A stretch of 41,530 nt of DNA from positions 1-41,530 of the forward strand of contig NZ_JAGGLG010000037.1 of the NCBI RefSeq assembly GCF_017874315.1. Direction: 5' to 3'. A model generated the notes under the pieces. The model was not told the DNA's origin. It saw only the letters and a program-made list of their open reading frames with translations, and did not search any database. This document shows, piece after piece, positions 7,477-16,195 of this stretch. Each line of letters opens with the position of its first letter. Within the stretch, counting starts at the first letter, position 1. The translations under genes were made by a program, and so were the position numbers. The stretch comes from Symbiobacterium terraclitae (GTDB lineage: Bacteria > Bacillota > Sulfobacillia > Symbiobacteriales > Symbiobacteriaceae).

Positions 7477-8893
7477 CTACCTGCCCGAGCGGCGCTACGC
7501 CTGCGGCGTGCTCATGGGGGAGTGCCTCGGGCTCGAGTTCGCGCTGGTGCCGGAGGAGCGCACGGACGTGCTGATCACCCTTCCCGGCCACGCGGGCGAG
7601 CTGCACCTTGCGGACGGCCTGTTCGCCACGGAGCCCGACCGGTGGCTCACGCCGGACTCGCTGCCCCGGGAGCCGTTGACCTGGTGGAACCTGGCGGAGG
7701 CGGCTGTCGAGGCGGGGCTTGCGCCGGCCAACCAGGCGGTGAGGCCCGCCCGCGTGGGCCTGCCGGTGCGGGTGGTGGCCCCGGCGCTGCCCGTGATCTA
7801 CGGTGCGCTCCTGCCCTCGGGCCGGTTCTGCGAGGTGAGGCCAGGGACCATCCGGCTGGGCGTGGACGTGCTGGGCAGCGCCTTCTTCATGGCGACCCGC
7901 TATGAAGAGGCGGTGCTCCCGGAGCGAGACGCACACGGGCGGTTCCCGGCCCGGGCCTCGCTGGCCGCCCGGGCAGGCTTTCTCGACCGGCCGGTGGTGA
8001 ACGAGTACGCGGAGGTGCTCTGGTGGGGGCTGAACACGCTCTGGCCGGGACTGCGCCGCAAGGAGCGGAAAGGGCGCTTCCTGCTCAGCCACGACGTCGA
8101 CAACCCGCTCTGCACGGCGGGGCGCTCCCTGCTGGGGGTGGGGCGCAGTGCCGCCGGCGACCTGCTGCGCCGGGCCGATCCCGCCCTGGCGGTGCGCCGC
8201 ATCGTCAGCTACGCCCGCACCCGCCGAACCCCGGACGCCGACCTCTGCAACAACTTCGACTGGATCATGGCCGAGAGCGAGGCCAGAGGGATCACCAGCG
8301 CCTTCAACTTCCTCACCGTGACGGGTCCCGCGGACGCCGCATACCGGCTGCAGGATCCGTTCATCCGGCGCCTGATGGGGGAGATCGCCCGGCGGGGGCA
8401 CGAGGTGGGGCTGCACACCAGCTACCACAGCTACGCCGACCCGGAGCAGATCGGGAGGGAGTTCCAGGACCTCCTGGCGGCCGCCGAGGCGGAGGGCATC
8501 CACCAGCCGGCCTGTGGCGGGCGGCAGCACTACCTGCGCTGGGCCAATCCGGTCACGTGGCAGGGATGGGAGGCGGCGGGGCTCCAGTATGACAGCACGG
8601 TGGGATATGCCGACCAACCGGGCTTCCGCACCGGCCTCTGCCACGAGCACCCCGTCTTTGACCTCGAGTCCCGCCGCACGCTGCGCCTGCGGGAGCGGCC
8701 GCTGGTGGTGATGGAAGTCACCCTGTTCGAGTACCTGGGGCTCCCGCCCGCCGCCGCCCTGGAGCGCATCGTGGAGCTGCGCAGGCGCTGCGGCCTGTTC
8801 GATGGCGACTTCACACTCCTCTGGCACAACTGCTGCCTCATCCAGGACTGGGAGCGGAACCTCTACCGGACGGTCCTGGACGCGTGCACCTGA
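7451..8893 (+). CDS. Polysaccharide deacetylase-like protein (NodB/CE4-related)
   Basis: The protein has 480 residues from GTG 7451, where AGGAGG lies exactly 7 bp upstream; a TTG at 7445 is in frame but too close to that site. The first ~200 residues form a domain often seen ahead of this CE4-like group. From about 210 the catalytic part shows SHDVDN (equivalent to the metal-binding DD motif), HEVGLHTSYHSY (the H-x3-H metal site) and GGRQHYLRW and STVGYADQPGFRTG blocks. Members are metal-dependent N-deacetylases or relatives acting on glycans. There is no signal peptide, so it may act in the cytoplasm on a lipid-linked sugar. The start overlaps the preceding gene by 26 bp. Confidence 0.82.
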   Translation: MLCVRVPRSYLPERRYACGVLMGECLGLEFALVPEERTDVLITLPGHAGELHLADGLFATEPDRWLTPDSLPREPLTWWNLAEAAVEAGLAPANQAVRPARVGLPVRVVAPALPVIYGALLPSGRFCEVRPGTIRLGVDVLGSAFFMATRYEEAVLPERDAHGRFPARASLAARAGFLDRPVVNEYAEVLWWGLNTLWPGLRRKERKGRFLLSHDVDNPLCTAGRSLLGVGRSAAGDLLRRADPALAVRRIVSYARTRRTPDADLCNNFDWIMAESEARGITSAFNFLTVTGPADAAYRLQDPFIRRLMGEIARRGHEVGLHTSYHSYADPEQIGREFQDLLAAAEAEGIHQPACGGRQHYLRWANPVTWQGWEAAGLQYDSTVGYADQPGFRTGLCHEHPVFDLESRRTLRLRERPLVVMEVTLFEYLGLPPAAALERIVELRRRCGLFDGDFTLLWHNCCLIQDWERNLYRTVLDACT

Positions 8894-9094
8894 AGGGCGG
8901 CGTCGTCGGCACGGACCGGCGAGGGGCACCCCGGCGGGGACCGGGCCACCGGACGACCTGAGGCCGGGCGAGCAGGTGAGGCCGCGCCGATGGAGAGCCC
9001 GAGGCGCAGACGCTGGCGCGCATGACGGGACTGCCGGAGGGGCAGGGCCGGCACGACGCAAGGTGTGCAGGGTGAGGCGCGGGAGGTGGTGCGG

Positions 9095-10351
9095 GTGAGC
9101 GTACGGGCGGCCCCGCCGCAGGGCGCACGGCCGCTGTTGCCGGACGGTGAGCGGCCGGGCCTCGTGGACCTCCGGGGCATGGTCCTGGCCGCCTACCTCT
9201 CGGTGGGTTCGTTCAAGGCCGATCCCCGCCTGCAGTGGCTTCCGGTAGACGCCACGCTCCTCCTGGCCCTCGCCGTGGCCGGGCTGACCTGCCTGGACCT
9301 CCTGCTGTCGGGGTTCCGAATCCACCGGAACGCCGGTTGGATGCTGCTGCTCTTCGCGGTCTTCGCCGTCCCCGTCCCCTGGACGGAGTTCCACGCCTAC
9401 GCCTTCGAGAAGGTGAGCAGGTTCTTCACCCTCACCCTGATCGCCGCCGTGGCCCCCTTCGTCCTGTTGCGGAGACCAGGCGCCGTGCACCGCTTCTTCA
9501 ACGCCCTGTGCCTCATCTCTGCGGTGATGGGTATCGACGCCGCGCTGCAGCTCCTGCAGGGATCTGGAGACGTGACCCGGCTCTCCGCCTTCGGGGCCAA
9601 TCCGATCAGCTTCGGCCGGGAGATGGGCGGCGTGCTGCTCTGGTGCGCCGCGCTGGGCGTGGAGGGGCGGCTGCGCGTCGACGTGGCGGTTGCCGGGGTG
9701 GTCGCTGCCGGGGTGCTCCTGGTCGGATCGGGGTCACGGGGGCCACTGCTCGCGGCGCTGGGGGCGCTGGCGGCGGCCGGTCCGCTGTTCTACTGGCGGA
9801 GCTCGCGGGTCATGATCCGGTTCGGCCTGGCCGCGGCAGCGGTGGCGGTTGCACTCTCCCTGGCGCTGCTGGTCTCGCCGGAGGACAGCGGGCACCGGAT
9901 CGAGCGCCTGGCCAGGGGCGCTCTTGGCGCATCGGAGCTGACCCGGCTCGATGCCTACGCGCGCTCCCTCCGGCTGATCGCTGACCACCCCGAGGGGATC
10001 GGGTGGGGAGGCTTCGCCCACCGCATCGACCAGCTGGGAACGGCCGGCGCGGACCGGCAGTACCCCCACAACCTGATCCTCGAGGCCTTCCTGGAGGGCG
10101 GATGGCTGGCAGGCCTCTACCTGACCCTGCTGCTCGCGGGGGTCGGCCTGCGCATCTCCAGCCTGCGGCCGACCAGCGAACATCACGGCGTCTTTCTCTT
10201 CTACCTGTTCTTCCTCCTGAACTCCATGGTCAGCGGCGACCTGAACGACAACCGGCACCTGTTCGCCCTGATGGCGATAGGGCTGCATGCGGGGTGGGAT
10301 GATGAGCAGGCCCAGGGTGGTGCACGTCACGTCGGTGCATCCGGCGCATGA
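9095..10351 (+). CDS. O-antigen ligase/polymerase-like membrane protein (Wzy/WaaL family)
   Basis: The product has 418 residues from GTG 9095 (GGGAGG 8 bp upstream); several GTGs further upstream (9065, 9086, 9089) are alternatives. It is polytopic, with about ten hydrophobic segments. The large extracytoplasmic loop carries the family pattern: SGSRGPLLAAL, then LIADHPEGIGWGGFAHR and YPHNLILEAFLEGGWLAGLYL, where PHN and the GG glycines are typical of the Wzy_C domain. It would polymerise repeat units or ligate the finished glycan outside the membrane. About 200 bp without a recognisable gene separate it from the deacetylase, and it overlaps the next gene by 50 bp. Confidence 0.88.
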   Translation: MSVRAAPPQGARPLLPDGERPGLVDLRGMVLAAYLSVGSFKADPRLQWLPVDATLLLALAVAGLTCLDLLLSGFRIHRNAGWMLLLFAVFAVPVPWTEFHAYAFEKVSRFFTLTLIAAVAPFVLLRRPGAVHRFFNALCLISAVMGIDAALQLLQGSGDVTRLSAFGANPISFGREMGGVLLWCAALGVEGRLRVDVAVAGVVAAGVLLVGSGSRGPLLAALGALAAAGPLFYWRSSRVMIRFGLAAAAVAVALSLALLVSPEDSGHRIERLARGALGASELTRLDAYARSLRLIADHPEGIGWGGFAHRIDQLGTAGADRQYPHNLILEAFLEGGWLAGLYLTLLLAGVGLRISSLRPTSEHHGVFLFYLFFLLNSMVSGDLNDNRHLFALMAIGLHAGWDDEQAQGGARHVGASGA

Positions 10352-11606
10352 CATCCGCATCTTCCATAAGGAGTGCCGTACGTTGGCCGCCGCGGGGTAC
10401 GAGGTGATCCTGCTGGCCACCGGGGATGCCGGTGGGGATTCAGGCGGGGCCCCGCCCGGCGGCCTGTCGGGGCGCTGCGGTGGGAGGGGAGAGGGCGGGC
10501 GGTGGGAGGACGTGCGCATCCGCATGCTGCCCCGTCCCCGGCGGCGGTGGCAGCGCATGACGACCACGCTGTACCGCATCTACCGCGCCGCCCTGGAGGA
10601 GCGGGCCGACTGCTACCACCTCCACGACCCCGAACTGCTGCCGGTGGGGCTCCTGCTCAGGCGGCGGGGGCGGCGGGTGGTCTATGACGTCCACGAGGAC
10701 GTCCCCCTGCAGGTCCTCTCCAAGCACTGGATCCCGCCGTGGCTGCGCCCCTGGGTGAGCCGGCTGGTCCGCCGCGTGGAGGCGTTCTGCGCCCGGCGGC
10801 TCGACGGCGCCGTCGCGGCCACGCCCGCCATCGCCCGCAAGTGCGCCGCCTGGGGCGTGCCCTGCATGACGGTGCAGAACTTCCCACTGCCCGCACCGGA
10901 GCCGTTCGACGGCACGCCATACACGGCCCGCGGGCCGCTGGTGGTCTACGTGGGGGCGATCACGGCCGAGCGGGGGCTTCGGGAGATGGTGGCTGCCATG
11001 GCGCGCCTGCCCGAGTCCCTGGGTGCCCGCCTGGTCCTGGCGGGCGAGTTCTCCCCCGCCGGTCTGGCCGAGGAGGCCCGGGCGTGGCCCGGGTGGGAGC
11101 GGGTCATCCATCTGGGCTGGCAGGACCGGCAGCAGGTGCAGCGCCTGCTGGGCTCGGCCAGGGTCGGCCTCGCCCTGCTGCACCCGGAGCCCAACTACGT
11201 GGAGTGTTACTCGACCAAGTCGTTCGAGTACCTGCAGGCCGGGCTGCCCGTGGTCGCCTCTGACTTCCCGCTCTGGCGGTCGGTGCTGGGGGAGACGGGC
11301 GGCGCCGTGCTGGTGGATCCGCTGGACCCGGATGCGATCGCCAGGGCGGTGCAGCACCTGCTGGAGCATCCCGAGGAGGCGCGGGCGATGGGCGAGGCCG
11401 GCCGCCGGGCGGCGGCCGAGCGGTTCACCTGGGAGAAACAGGCCGAAGAGCTCCTCGCATTCTACCGCCGCCTGCTGGGGACCGGGGCGGGGGATTCCCC
11501 GGACCGGCGTGCGGCGCCCGGTGCGGCTGCCGGGACCACGGGGGCGGCGGAGGCCCGCATGGGGGCGGAGGCCGCGTGCACCACTGGGGGCCGCGCGGGC
11601 TCATGA
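10302..11606 (+). CDS. Family 4 glycosyltransferase (GT-B fold)
   Basis: The protein has 434 residues if read from ATG 10302; ATGs at 10299 and 10287 are in frame, and GGGGTGGG sits directly before 10299. The N-terminal VTSVHPAHDIRIFHKECRTLAAAGYEV is highly characteristic of a GT4 subgroup in polysaccharide clusters. The C-terminal domain has GAITAERGL and an E-x7-E motif (E at the start of ECYSTKSFE) followed by YLQAGLPVVASD, the retaining GT-B nucleotide-sugar site. A Gly/Ala/Arg-rich insert (about 40-65) and a ~40-residue Ala/Gly-rich tail are extra. The linkage made is unknown. Confidence 0.9.
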   Translation: MSRPRVVHVTSVHPAHDIRIFHKECRTLAAAGYEVILLATGDAGGDSGGAPPGGLSGRCGGRGEGGRWEDVRIRMLPRPRRRWQRMTTTLYRIYRAALEERADCYHLHDPELLPVGLLLRRRGRRVVYDVHEDVPLQVLSKHWIPPWLRPWVSRLVRRVEAFCARRLDGAVAATPAIARKCAAWGVPCMTVQNFPLPAPEPFDGTPYTARGPLVVYVGAITAERGLREMVAAMARLPESLGARLVLAGEFSPAGLAEEARAWPGWERVIHLGWQDRQQVQRLLGSARVGLALLHPEPNYVECYSTKSFEYLQAGLPVVASDFPLWRSVLGETGGAVLVDPLDPDAIARAVQHLLEHPEEARAMGEAGRRAAAERFTWEKQAEELLAFYRRLLGTGAGDSPDRRAAPGAAAGTTGAAEARMGAEAACTTGGRAGS

Positions 11607-11620
11607 GGGAGGGAGCGTGC

Positions 11621-12259
11621 ATGTGGAGGGCGCGTCGAATCGTAGCGCTCTCGCCCCACACGGATGACAGCGAGCTGGGCTGCGGCGGCTTCCTGGCCCG
11701 TGCGCTGGAGGAGGGCGCGGACGTCTGGGTTGTGGCGTACTCGTCGGCGGCCGAGTCGCTGCCGCCCGGTGCCCCGAGGGACACCCTGCGGCGCGAGTGC
11801 CGCCTGGCGCTGAGCCGCCTGGGGGTGCCGGCCGAGCAGGTGATCCTGCGCGACTACCCGGTGCGGCGCTTCTGCGACCACCGGCAGTCCATCCTGGAGG
11901 AGATGGTCTCCCTGCGCCGGGAGCTGGCGCCCGACCTGGTGCTCCTGCCCGCGAGCACCGATGTGCACCAGGACCACCAGGTGATCCACGCGGAGGGCGT
12001 CCGGGCGTTCAAGGAGACCACCATCTTCGGCTACGAGCTTCCCTGGAACCACCTTGCCTTCCGCGGCCAGGCCTACGCGGTGCTGGAGCGGCGCCACCTG
12101 GAGCGGAAGGAGCACGCCCTCACCGCGTATCGCAGCCAGGTGGAGCTGGGGCGGCCCTACTTCGCCCCGGGCTTCGCCGAGGCGCTGGCCCGCCTGCGGG
12201 GAACACAGGTGAAGACAGAGCTGGCCGAGGCGTTCGAGGTGGTGCGGCTGCGCCTGTGA
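11621..12259 (+). CDS. PIG-L family zinc-dependent N-deacetylase
   Basis: The protein has 212 residues from ATG 11621, with GAGGGAGGG 7 bp upstream. It carries the PIG-L/LmbE signature SPHTDDSELGCGG at 11-23, whose H13 and D16 should bind zinc and D15 act as base, and the second site HQDH at 116-119. The family removes N-acetyl groups from GlcNAc-containing substrates. In this cluster it could expose an amine on a sugar that one of the FemAB-like proteins then modifies, but that link is inference. It is 14 bp after the glycosyltransferase gene. Confidence 0.9.
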   Translation: MWRARRIVALSPHTDDSELGCGGFLARALEEGADVWVVAYSSAAESLPPGAPRDTLRRECRLALSRLGVPAEQVILRDYPVRRFCDHRQSILEEMVSLRRELAPDLVLLPASTDVHQDHQVIHAEGVRAFKETTIFGYELPWNHLAFRGQAYAVLERRHLERKEHALTAYRSQVELGRPYFAPGFAEALARLRGTQVKTELAEAFEVVRLRL

Positions 12260-12353
12260 ACCGGGCTCGTGTGGCGTTCGTGCTCGGCTACGGGCCTGGT
12301 GGGCGGAGCGAGGGGTGTTCGGACTGGACTGCGGGCGAGAGGAGGGGATCCGG

Positions 12354-13565
12354 GTGCGCGTCTTGCTGGTGAATCAATATGTGGGCACGCCCGACACGGC
12401 GGGCGGTACGCGCCACTACTCCCTGGCCCGGCAGCTGATCCGCCGGGGGCATGAAGTGACCATGGTGACCGCCAGCTTCTCGCACATGCTCCGCCAGGAG
12501 CGGCTGGGGGCGGGCCAGCGGCTGCTGAAACAGGTGCGGGACGGCATCCACCTGATCTGGCTGCGCACGCCCGGCTACGACAGGAACGGGCCCCGGCGGT
12601 TCGTGAACATGCTGGCCTTCGCCCGGCAGGTGGGGCGCCTGCCGGACGATCTGGTGGGCGGCAGGCCCGACGTGGTGGTGGGCTCCAGCCCGCAGCCGTT
12701 CGCCGCCCTGGCGGCGGAGGGCTGGGCGCGCACGAGGGGCATTCCCTTCGTACTCGAGGTGCGGGACCTGTGGCCGCAGACGCTGGTGGACCTCGGGCAG
12801 ATGTCGCCCGCCCACCCCGTGGTGCTCGCCCTCACGGCCGTCGAGCGCACGCTGTACCGGCGGGCCCGGCGGATCATCTCCCTGCTCTCGGGGGCCGGTG
12901 AGCACATGGCCGCGAAGGGCGCCGACCCGGCGAAGGTCACATGGATCCCCAACGGGGTCGACCTGGACGTGGTACCCTACCGGCCGCCGGAGCCGGGGCC
13001 GCGGTTCACCATCATCTACGCGGGCGCCCACGGCCTCAGCAACAACCTGGACTCGGTGATTGCCGCCGCCTGCCGACTACGAGACCTCGGGTGGGCCGAC
13101 CGGCTCTGCATCCGGCTCATCGGCGACGGGCCGGAGAAGCCCCGGCTCCGGGAGCGGGCGGCGCGGGAGGGCTTGAGTTTCGTTCACTTCGAGCCCCCGG
13201 TGCCCAAGGAACAGATCTTCGGCGTGCTCCAGGAGGCGGACGCCTTCGTCATCGCCACGCAGAACACCGACCTCTACCGGTGGGGCTACAGCCCCAACAA
13301 GCTGTTCGACTACCTGGCGGCCGGCCGGCCGATCATCTGCGCACTGCGCTCACCGTACGACGCCGTGACGGAGGCCGGCGCGGGCCTGACCGTTCCGCCC
13401 GACGACCCTGAGGCGATGGCCGCGGCGATCATCCGGCTGGCCGAGGCCCCGCCCGAGGTGCGCAGGGCGATGGGCGAGCGGGGCAGGGCCTACGCCGAGG
13501 CGCACCACAGCTTCGGGGTGCTCGGCGAACGCTTCGAACGGGTGCTGATGGAGGTGGTCTCGTGA
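12354..13565 (+). CDS. WbuB-like family 4 glycosyltransferase
   Basis: The protein has 403 residues from GTG 12354, with AGGAGGGG 6 bp upstream. The N-terminus VRVLLVNQYVGTPDTAGGTRHYSLARQL and the VLEVRDLWPQTLVDLG motif are typical of the WbuB-like GT4 branch that transfers amino-dideoxy sugars such as FucNAc. The donor-binding half contains YAGAHGLSNNLDSVI, LIGDGPEKPRL, and the late loop YSPNKLFDYLAAGRPII. About 94 bp separate it from the PIG-L gene, and its stop overlaps the next start by 4 bp. Donor and acceptor are not known. Confidence 0.9.
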   Translation: MRVLLVNQYVGTPDTAGGTRHYSLARQLIRRGHEVTMVTASFSHMLRQERLGAGQRLLKQVRDGIHLIWLRTPGYDRNGPRRFVNMLAFARQVGRLPDDLVGGRPDVVVGSSPQPFAALAAEGWARTRGIPFVLEVRDLWPQTLVDLGQMSPAHPVVLALTAVERTLYRRARRIISLLSGAGEHMAAKGADPAKVTWIPNGVDLDVVPYRPPEPGPRFTIIYAGAHGLSNNLDSVIAAACRLRDLGWADRLCIRLIGDGPEKPRLRERAAREGLSFVHFEPPVPKEQIFGVLQEADAFVIATQNTDLYRWGYSPNKLFDYLAAGRPIICALRSPYDAVTEAGAGLTVPPDDPEAMAAAIIRLAEAPPEVRRAMGERGRAYAEAHHSFGVLGERFERVLMEVVS

Positions 13566-14278
13566 CGGTGGTGGCCATCCACCAGCCCAACTACCTGCCC
13601 TGGATCGGCTTCTTCCACAAGCTTGCACGGGCCGACGTGTACGTCAGCCTCGACTCGGTGCAGTTCAACCCCCGCAGCTACACCAACCGTTGCCAGATCC
13701 TCGGCCAGGGCGGCCCGCTGCTGCTCACCGTGCCCATCGGCAAGGAAGGACGCCACCGGCGGATCGACGAGCTGCGCATCGCCGACCACGACCGGTGGGC
13801 CGAGAAGCACTACCTCTCGTTTGAGCGCAACTACCGCCGGGCCCCCTACTGGAACGAGCACGGGCCCTTCCTGCGCGAGCTCTACCTGGAGCGCCGGTGG
13901 GAGCGGCTGGTGGACCTGAACGAGGCGGCGATCCGGTACGTGATGGACTACCTCGGGATCCGCTGCCCGCTGGTGCGGGCCTCCGTGCTGGGGGTGGAGG
14001 GGCAGAGCACCGAGCTTCTCCTCGGGCTCACCCGGGCCGTCGGCGGCACGGTCTACCTCAGCGGACCCACCGGCCGGCAGTACATGGACGAGTCCCGGTT
14101 CGCGGCGGAGGGGGTGGGCCTGCGGTACAACGAGTTCGTGCACCCCACGTACCCGCAGCACCGCTCTCCCGAGTTTGTGCCGAACCTCTCCGTGTTCGAC
14201 CTGCTCCTCAACCTGGGGCCGGAGAGCCGCAGGCTGATCCTGGACCTGGGGATGCGTCTCACGGTCGTACAGACGTGA
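13562..14278 (+). CDS. WbqC family protein
   Basis: The 238-residue product starts at GTG 13562 in a 4-bp GTGA overlap with the glycosyltransferase. It shows the WbqC-like pattern from the first residues: VVAIHQPNYLPWIGFFHKLARADVYVSLDSVQF, RSYTNRCQI and LLTVPIG, then YLSGPTGRQYMDE, and ends with the FVPNLSVFDLLLNLG block. The biochemical role of this family is not settled; members occur in O-antigen and capsule clusters making 4-amino sugars. It is the last gene of the plus-strand operon. Its stop codon lies inside the first hairpin of the downstream repeat array. Confidence 0.88.
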   Translation: MTVVAIHQPNYLPWIGFFHKLARADVYVSLDSVQFNPRSYTNRCQILGQGGPLLLTVPIGKEGRHRRIDELRIADHDRWAEKHYLSFERNYRRAPYWNEHGPFLRELYLERRWERLVDLNEAAIRYVMDYLGIRCPLVRASVLGVEGQSTELLLGLTRAVGGTVYLSGPTGRQYMDESRFAAEGVGLRYNEFVHPTYPQHRSPEFVPNLSVFDLLLNLGPESRRLILDLGMRLTVVQT

Positions 14279-14565
14279 AGTGGCACAAATCCGCAGGGCG
14301 CTGCGCTCACGGGTGCGGAAAAAGTGACACTTCACGTGTCCAGTGTCCCGTGGCCAGCCGGTATCCGCGATCCTGGCACGAGGCCGGACGGTCTTTCCGA
14401 CGTGAAGTGGCAGAAATCCGCAGGGTGCTGCCGCAGGAGGCTGCGGAAAAGTGACACTTCACTTGTCAACGGTCCCGTGGCCGCCGGTACCCGCGATCTG
14501 GACACAAGGCCGGACGATCTGTCAGACGTGAAGTGGCACAGATCCGCAGGGCGCCGCGCCGGGAC
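14273..14565. repeat. Tandem array of ~127-bp repeats, each starting with a long hairpin
   Basis: Units start at 14273, 14400 and 14526 (periods 127 and 126 bp); the third stops after about 40 bp. Each full unit begins ACGTGAAGTG and has the inverted arm CACTTCAC about 55 bp later (14328-14337 and 14455-14464). The arms pair 10 bp in unit 1 and 9 in unit 2. An inner stem follows (CCGCA with TGCGG in unit 1, CCGCAG with CTGCGG in unit 2) while the apical loops differ, so the fold is better kept than the loop sequence. The second half of each unit (GTCCCGTGGCC, CGCGATC, AAGGCCGGACG-like) is unpaired. Confidence 0.85.
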
Positions 14566-14603
14566 GTATCGTCTCCGGCGGCGTATCCTGCGGGACGGTG
14601 GAT

Positions 14604-14632
14604 GCGGGCCCCCGGTTGTCCGCCGGGCCCGC
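14604..14632 (+). terminator. GC-rich stem-loop, possible terminator of the plus-strand operon
   Basis: GCGGGCCC (14604-14611) pairs perfectly with GGGCCCGC (14625-14632), and CGG/CCG inside the loop can extend the pairing. There is no T-tract, so termination is only a possibility. Confidence 0.4.
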
Positions 14633-14666
14633 GGGCCGTACTGGGCGGGCTTATCCTCAGAAGAGT

Positions 14667-14696
14667 GGGAGCGGTGCACGGGTGCGCACCGCTCCC
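14667..14696. terminator. Perfect 11-bp stem-loop between convergent operons
   Basis: GGGAGCGGTGC (14667-14677) pairs with GCACCGCTCCC (14686-14696) around an 8-base loop. It lies between convergent operons and could stop transcription from either side. No T-run follows on either strand. Confidence 0.45.
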
Positions 14697-14928
14697 GCTC
14701 CGCGCTGAGCCCTGGCGACAGAGGGCAGGGCCGAGACCTGCAGAACTCCTTGGAACCCTGCTCCCGGAGGGTGAGTGAACCGTCTTCCACCTCGTCCCGG
14801 CGGGGCTGGCTGAGATCGGAGGAGCGCTCGTGTACCGGGTCGGGGGGGCCATCATCGTGTGCACCCCGCCGGTAAGGCGGCGTCACCTGGCCCCTCCCAC
14901 CGCCCCATGCCGGGGCGCGTACAGGCTC

Positions 14929-14953
14929 GGGCGGGGCTGCCACAGCCCCGCCC
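14929..14953 (-). terminator. Probable terminator of the minus-strand polysaccharide operon
   Basis: GGGCGGGGCTG (14929-14939) pairs with CAGCCCCGCCC (14943-14953) across a 3-base loop. It lies about 20 bp past the stop of the minus-strand aminotransferase gene. The stem is very stable but lacks a clear U-tract. Confidence 0.6.
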
Positions 14954-14973
14954 GCCACACAAGCGAACCATGC

Positions 14974-16110
14974 TCACCTTCCGCTCCCCACCGCGCCTGC
15001 GCGTGCCACAGCCTCCGCCAGCGCCTCGGCCACCTCGTCGATCTCCGCCTCCGTCAGGCCCGCGTGGAAGGGGAGGGCCAGGACCGACCGGGCGACGGCC
15101 TCGGTGACGGGCAGGTCGCCGGGCCGGCAGCCGAAGTCCGCCATGTAGAACGGCTGCAGGTGGATCGGGCTGAAGTAGGGACGGCAGCCGATGCCCCGGT
15201 CCAGCAGGGCCTGCATCACCCGATCGCGGTCGATGGCAGGGTCCAGGCGCACCACCCAGACAAACCACTGCACCTCCGCCCCGGGGGCCGCCTCGGGAAC
15301 CGCTACCCCCGGAATCCCCGCCAGGCGGCGCCGGTAGGCCTCGGCCACCCGGTCCCGCTTCGCCAGCAGCTCTTCCAGCCGCGCCATCTGCACGGCCCCC
15401 ACGGCGGCGCTCATCTCGTCCATGCGGTAGTTGTAGCCCAGGCGGACGTGGGTCAGCCATGCGCCGTCCTCCCCACGCCCCTGGTTGCGCAGGCTGCGGC
15501 AGAGGGCGGCCAGGCGGTCGTCGTCGGTGACCACCACGCCGCCCTCGCCGGTGGTGATCTGCTTGTTGGGGTAGAAGGCGAAGAGGGCGCCGTGGGCCCA
15601 GCGGGGACTCCCGCAGGGCACGCCGTGCAGGGAGGAGCCCAGCGCCTCGCAGGCGTCCTCGATCAGGAGCAGGCCGTGCCGGTCGGCCAGCTCCCTGAGC
15701 TCCGGCATCGGGGCGGGGTGGCCGAACACGTCCACGGGCAGGACCGCCCGGGTGCGCGGGCCGATGAGGGTCGATGCGTGGTCCGGATCCATGCAGAGGG
15801 TGACCGGATCGATGTCGGCGAAGACCGGGCGGGCGTCGGTGTACACGACGGCGTTGGCGGAGGCGACGAAGCTGAAGGAGGGGGTGATGACCTCGTCGCC
15901 GGGCCCGATCCCGCAGGCCGTGAGCAGCAGGTGCAGGCCGGCCGTGCCGCTGGAGCAGGCGACGGCGTGCCGGGCGCCCGCCCGCGCCGCCACCGCCGCT
16001 TCGAACCGCTCGATCCAGGGTCCCATGGACAGCACCCCGGAACGCAGGACAGCGATGACGGCTTCCTCCTCCTGCGGGCCGAGGTCGGGGCGTGCCAGTG
16101 GAATGCGCAT
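14974..16110 (-). CDS. DegT/DnrJ/EryC1/StrS aminotransferase (PglE-like C4 aminotransferase)
   Basis: The protein has 378 residues from ATG 16110, preceded on its strand by GAAGGGAGAG. It is a second sugar aminotransferase, clearly distinct from the plus-strand one. PLP lysine is K183 in FAFYPNKQITTGEGG; other motifs are ACSSGTAGLHL, LIEDACEALGSS, YNYRMDEMSAAVG and the Pro-rich CRPYFSPIHLQP. The FYPNKQ(I/M)TTGEGG form is typical of enzymes that aminate C4 of UDP-4-keto-6-deoxy sugars. Its partner would be the 4,6-dehydratase-like gene in the same operon. It is the last gene, 85 bp after the 6-dehydrogenase gene. Position specificity is inferred. Confidence 0.9.
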   Translation of the reverse strand: MRIPLARPDLGPQEEEAVIAVLRSGVLSMGPWIERFEAAVAARAGARHAVACSSGTAGLHLLLTACGIGPGDEVITPSFSFVASANAVVYTDARPVFADIDPVTLCMDPDHASTLIGPRTRAVLPVDVFGHPAPMPELRELADRHGLLLIEDACEALGSSLHGVPCGSPRWAHGALFAFYPNKQITTGEGGVVVTDDDRLAALCRSLRNQGRGEDGAWLTHVRLGYNYRMDEMSAAVGAVQMARLEELLAKRDRVAEAYRRRLAGIPGVAVPEAAPGAEVQWFVWVVRLDPAIDRDRVMQALLDRGIGCRPYFSPIHLQPFYMADFGCRPGDLPVTEAVARSVLALPFHAGLTEAEIDEVAEALAEAVARAGAVGSGR

Positions 16111-16195
16111 GAGGCTCTCTCCCTTCGCAGGGGGTGTAGGCGGGGGCGGCGGATCACGGATCGGTCCACGGGCCACCACGGGTCCCGGCCGGTCA

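Larger units (their letters stand above)
14566..14928. other. Non-coding stretch between convergent operons
   Basis: I find no gene here. The open frames on both strands are Arg/Pro/Gly-rich and lack recognisable domains or good ribosome binding sites. The stretch holds two strong stem-loops annotated separately (14604-14632 and 14667-14696). I looked for T-box and other riboswitch signatures and saw none. Confidence 0.6.

Noticed and set aside
8894-9094. Small open frames between the deacetylase-like and Wzy-like genes
   Set aside because: They are Arg/Gly/Pro-rich, lack good starts and show no domain; the stretch looks like untranslated spacer.
14273-14565. CRISPR array
   Set aside because: The repeat unit is ~127 bp with a hairpin plus a conserved second half, no unique spacers exist and there are no cas genes.
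14640-14900. Possible T-box or other riboswitch suggested by the strong stem-loops
   Set aside because: No T-box sequence or specifier-loop pattern was found, and no gene lies immediately downstream on either strand.
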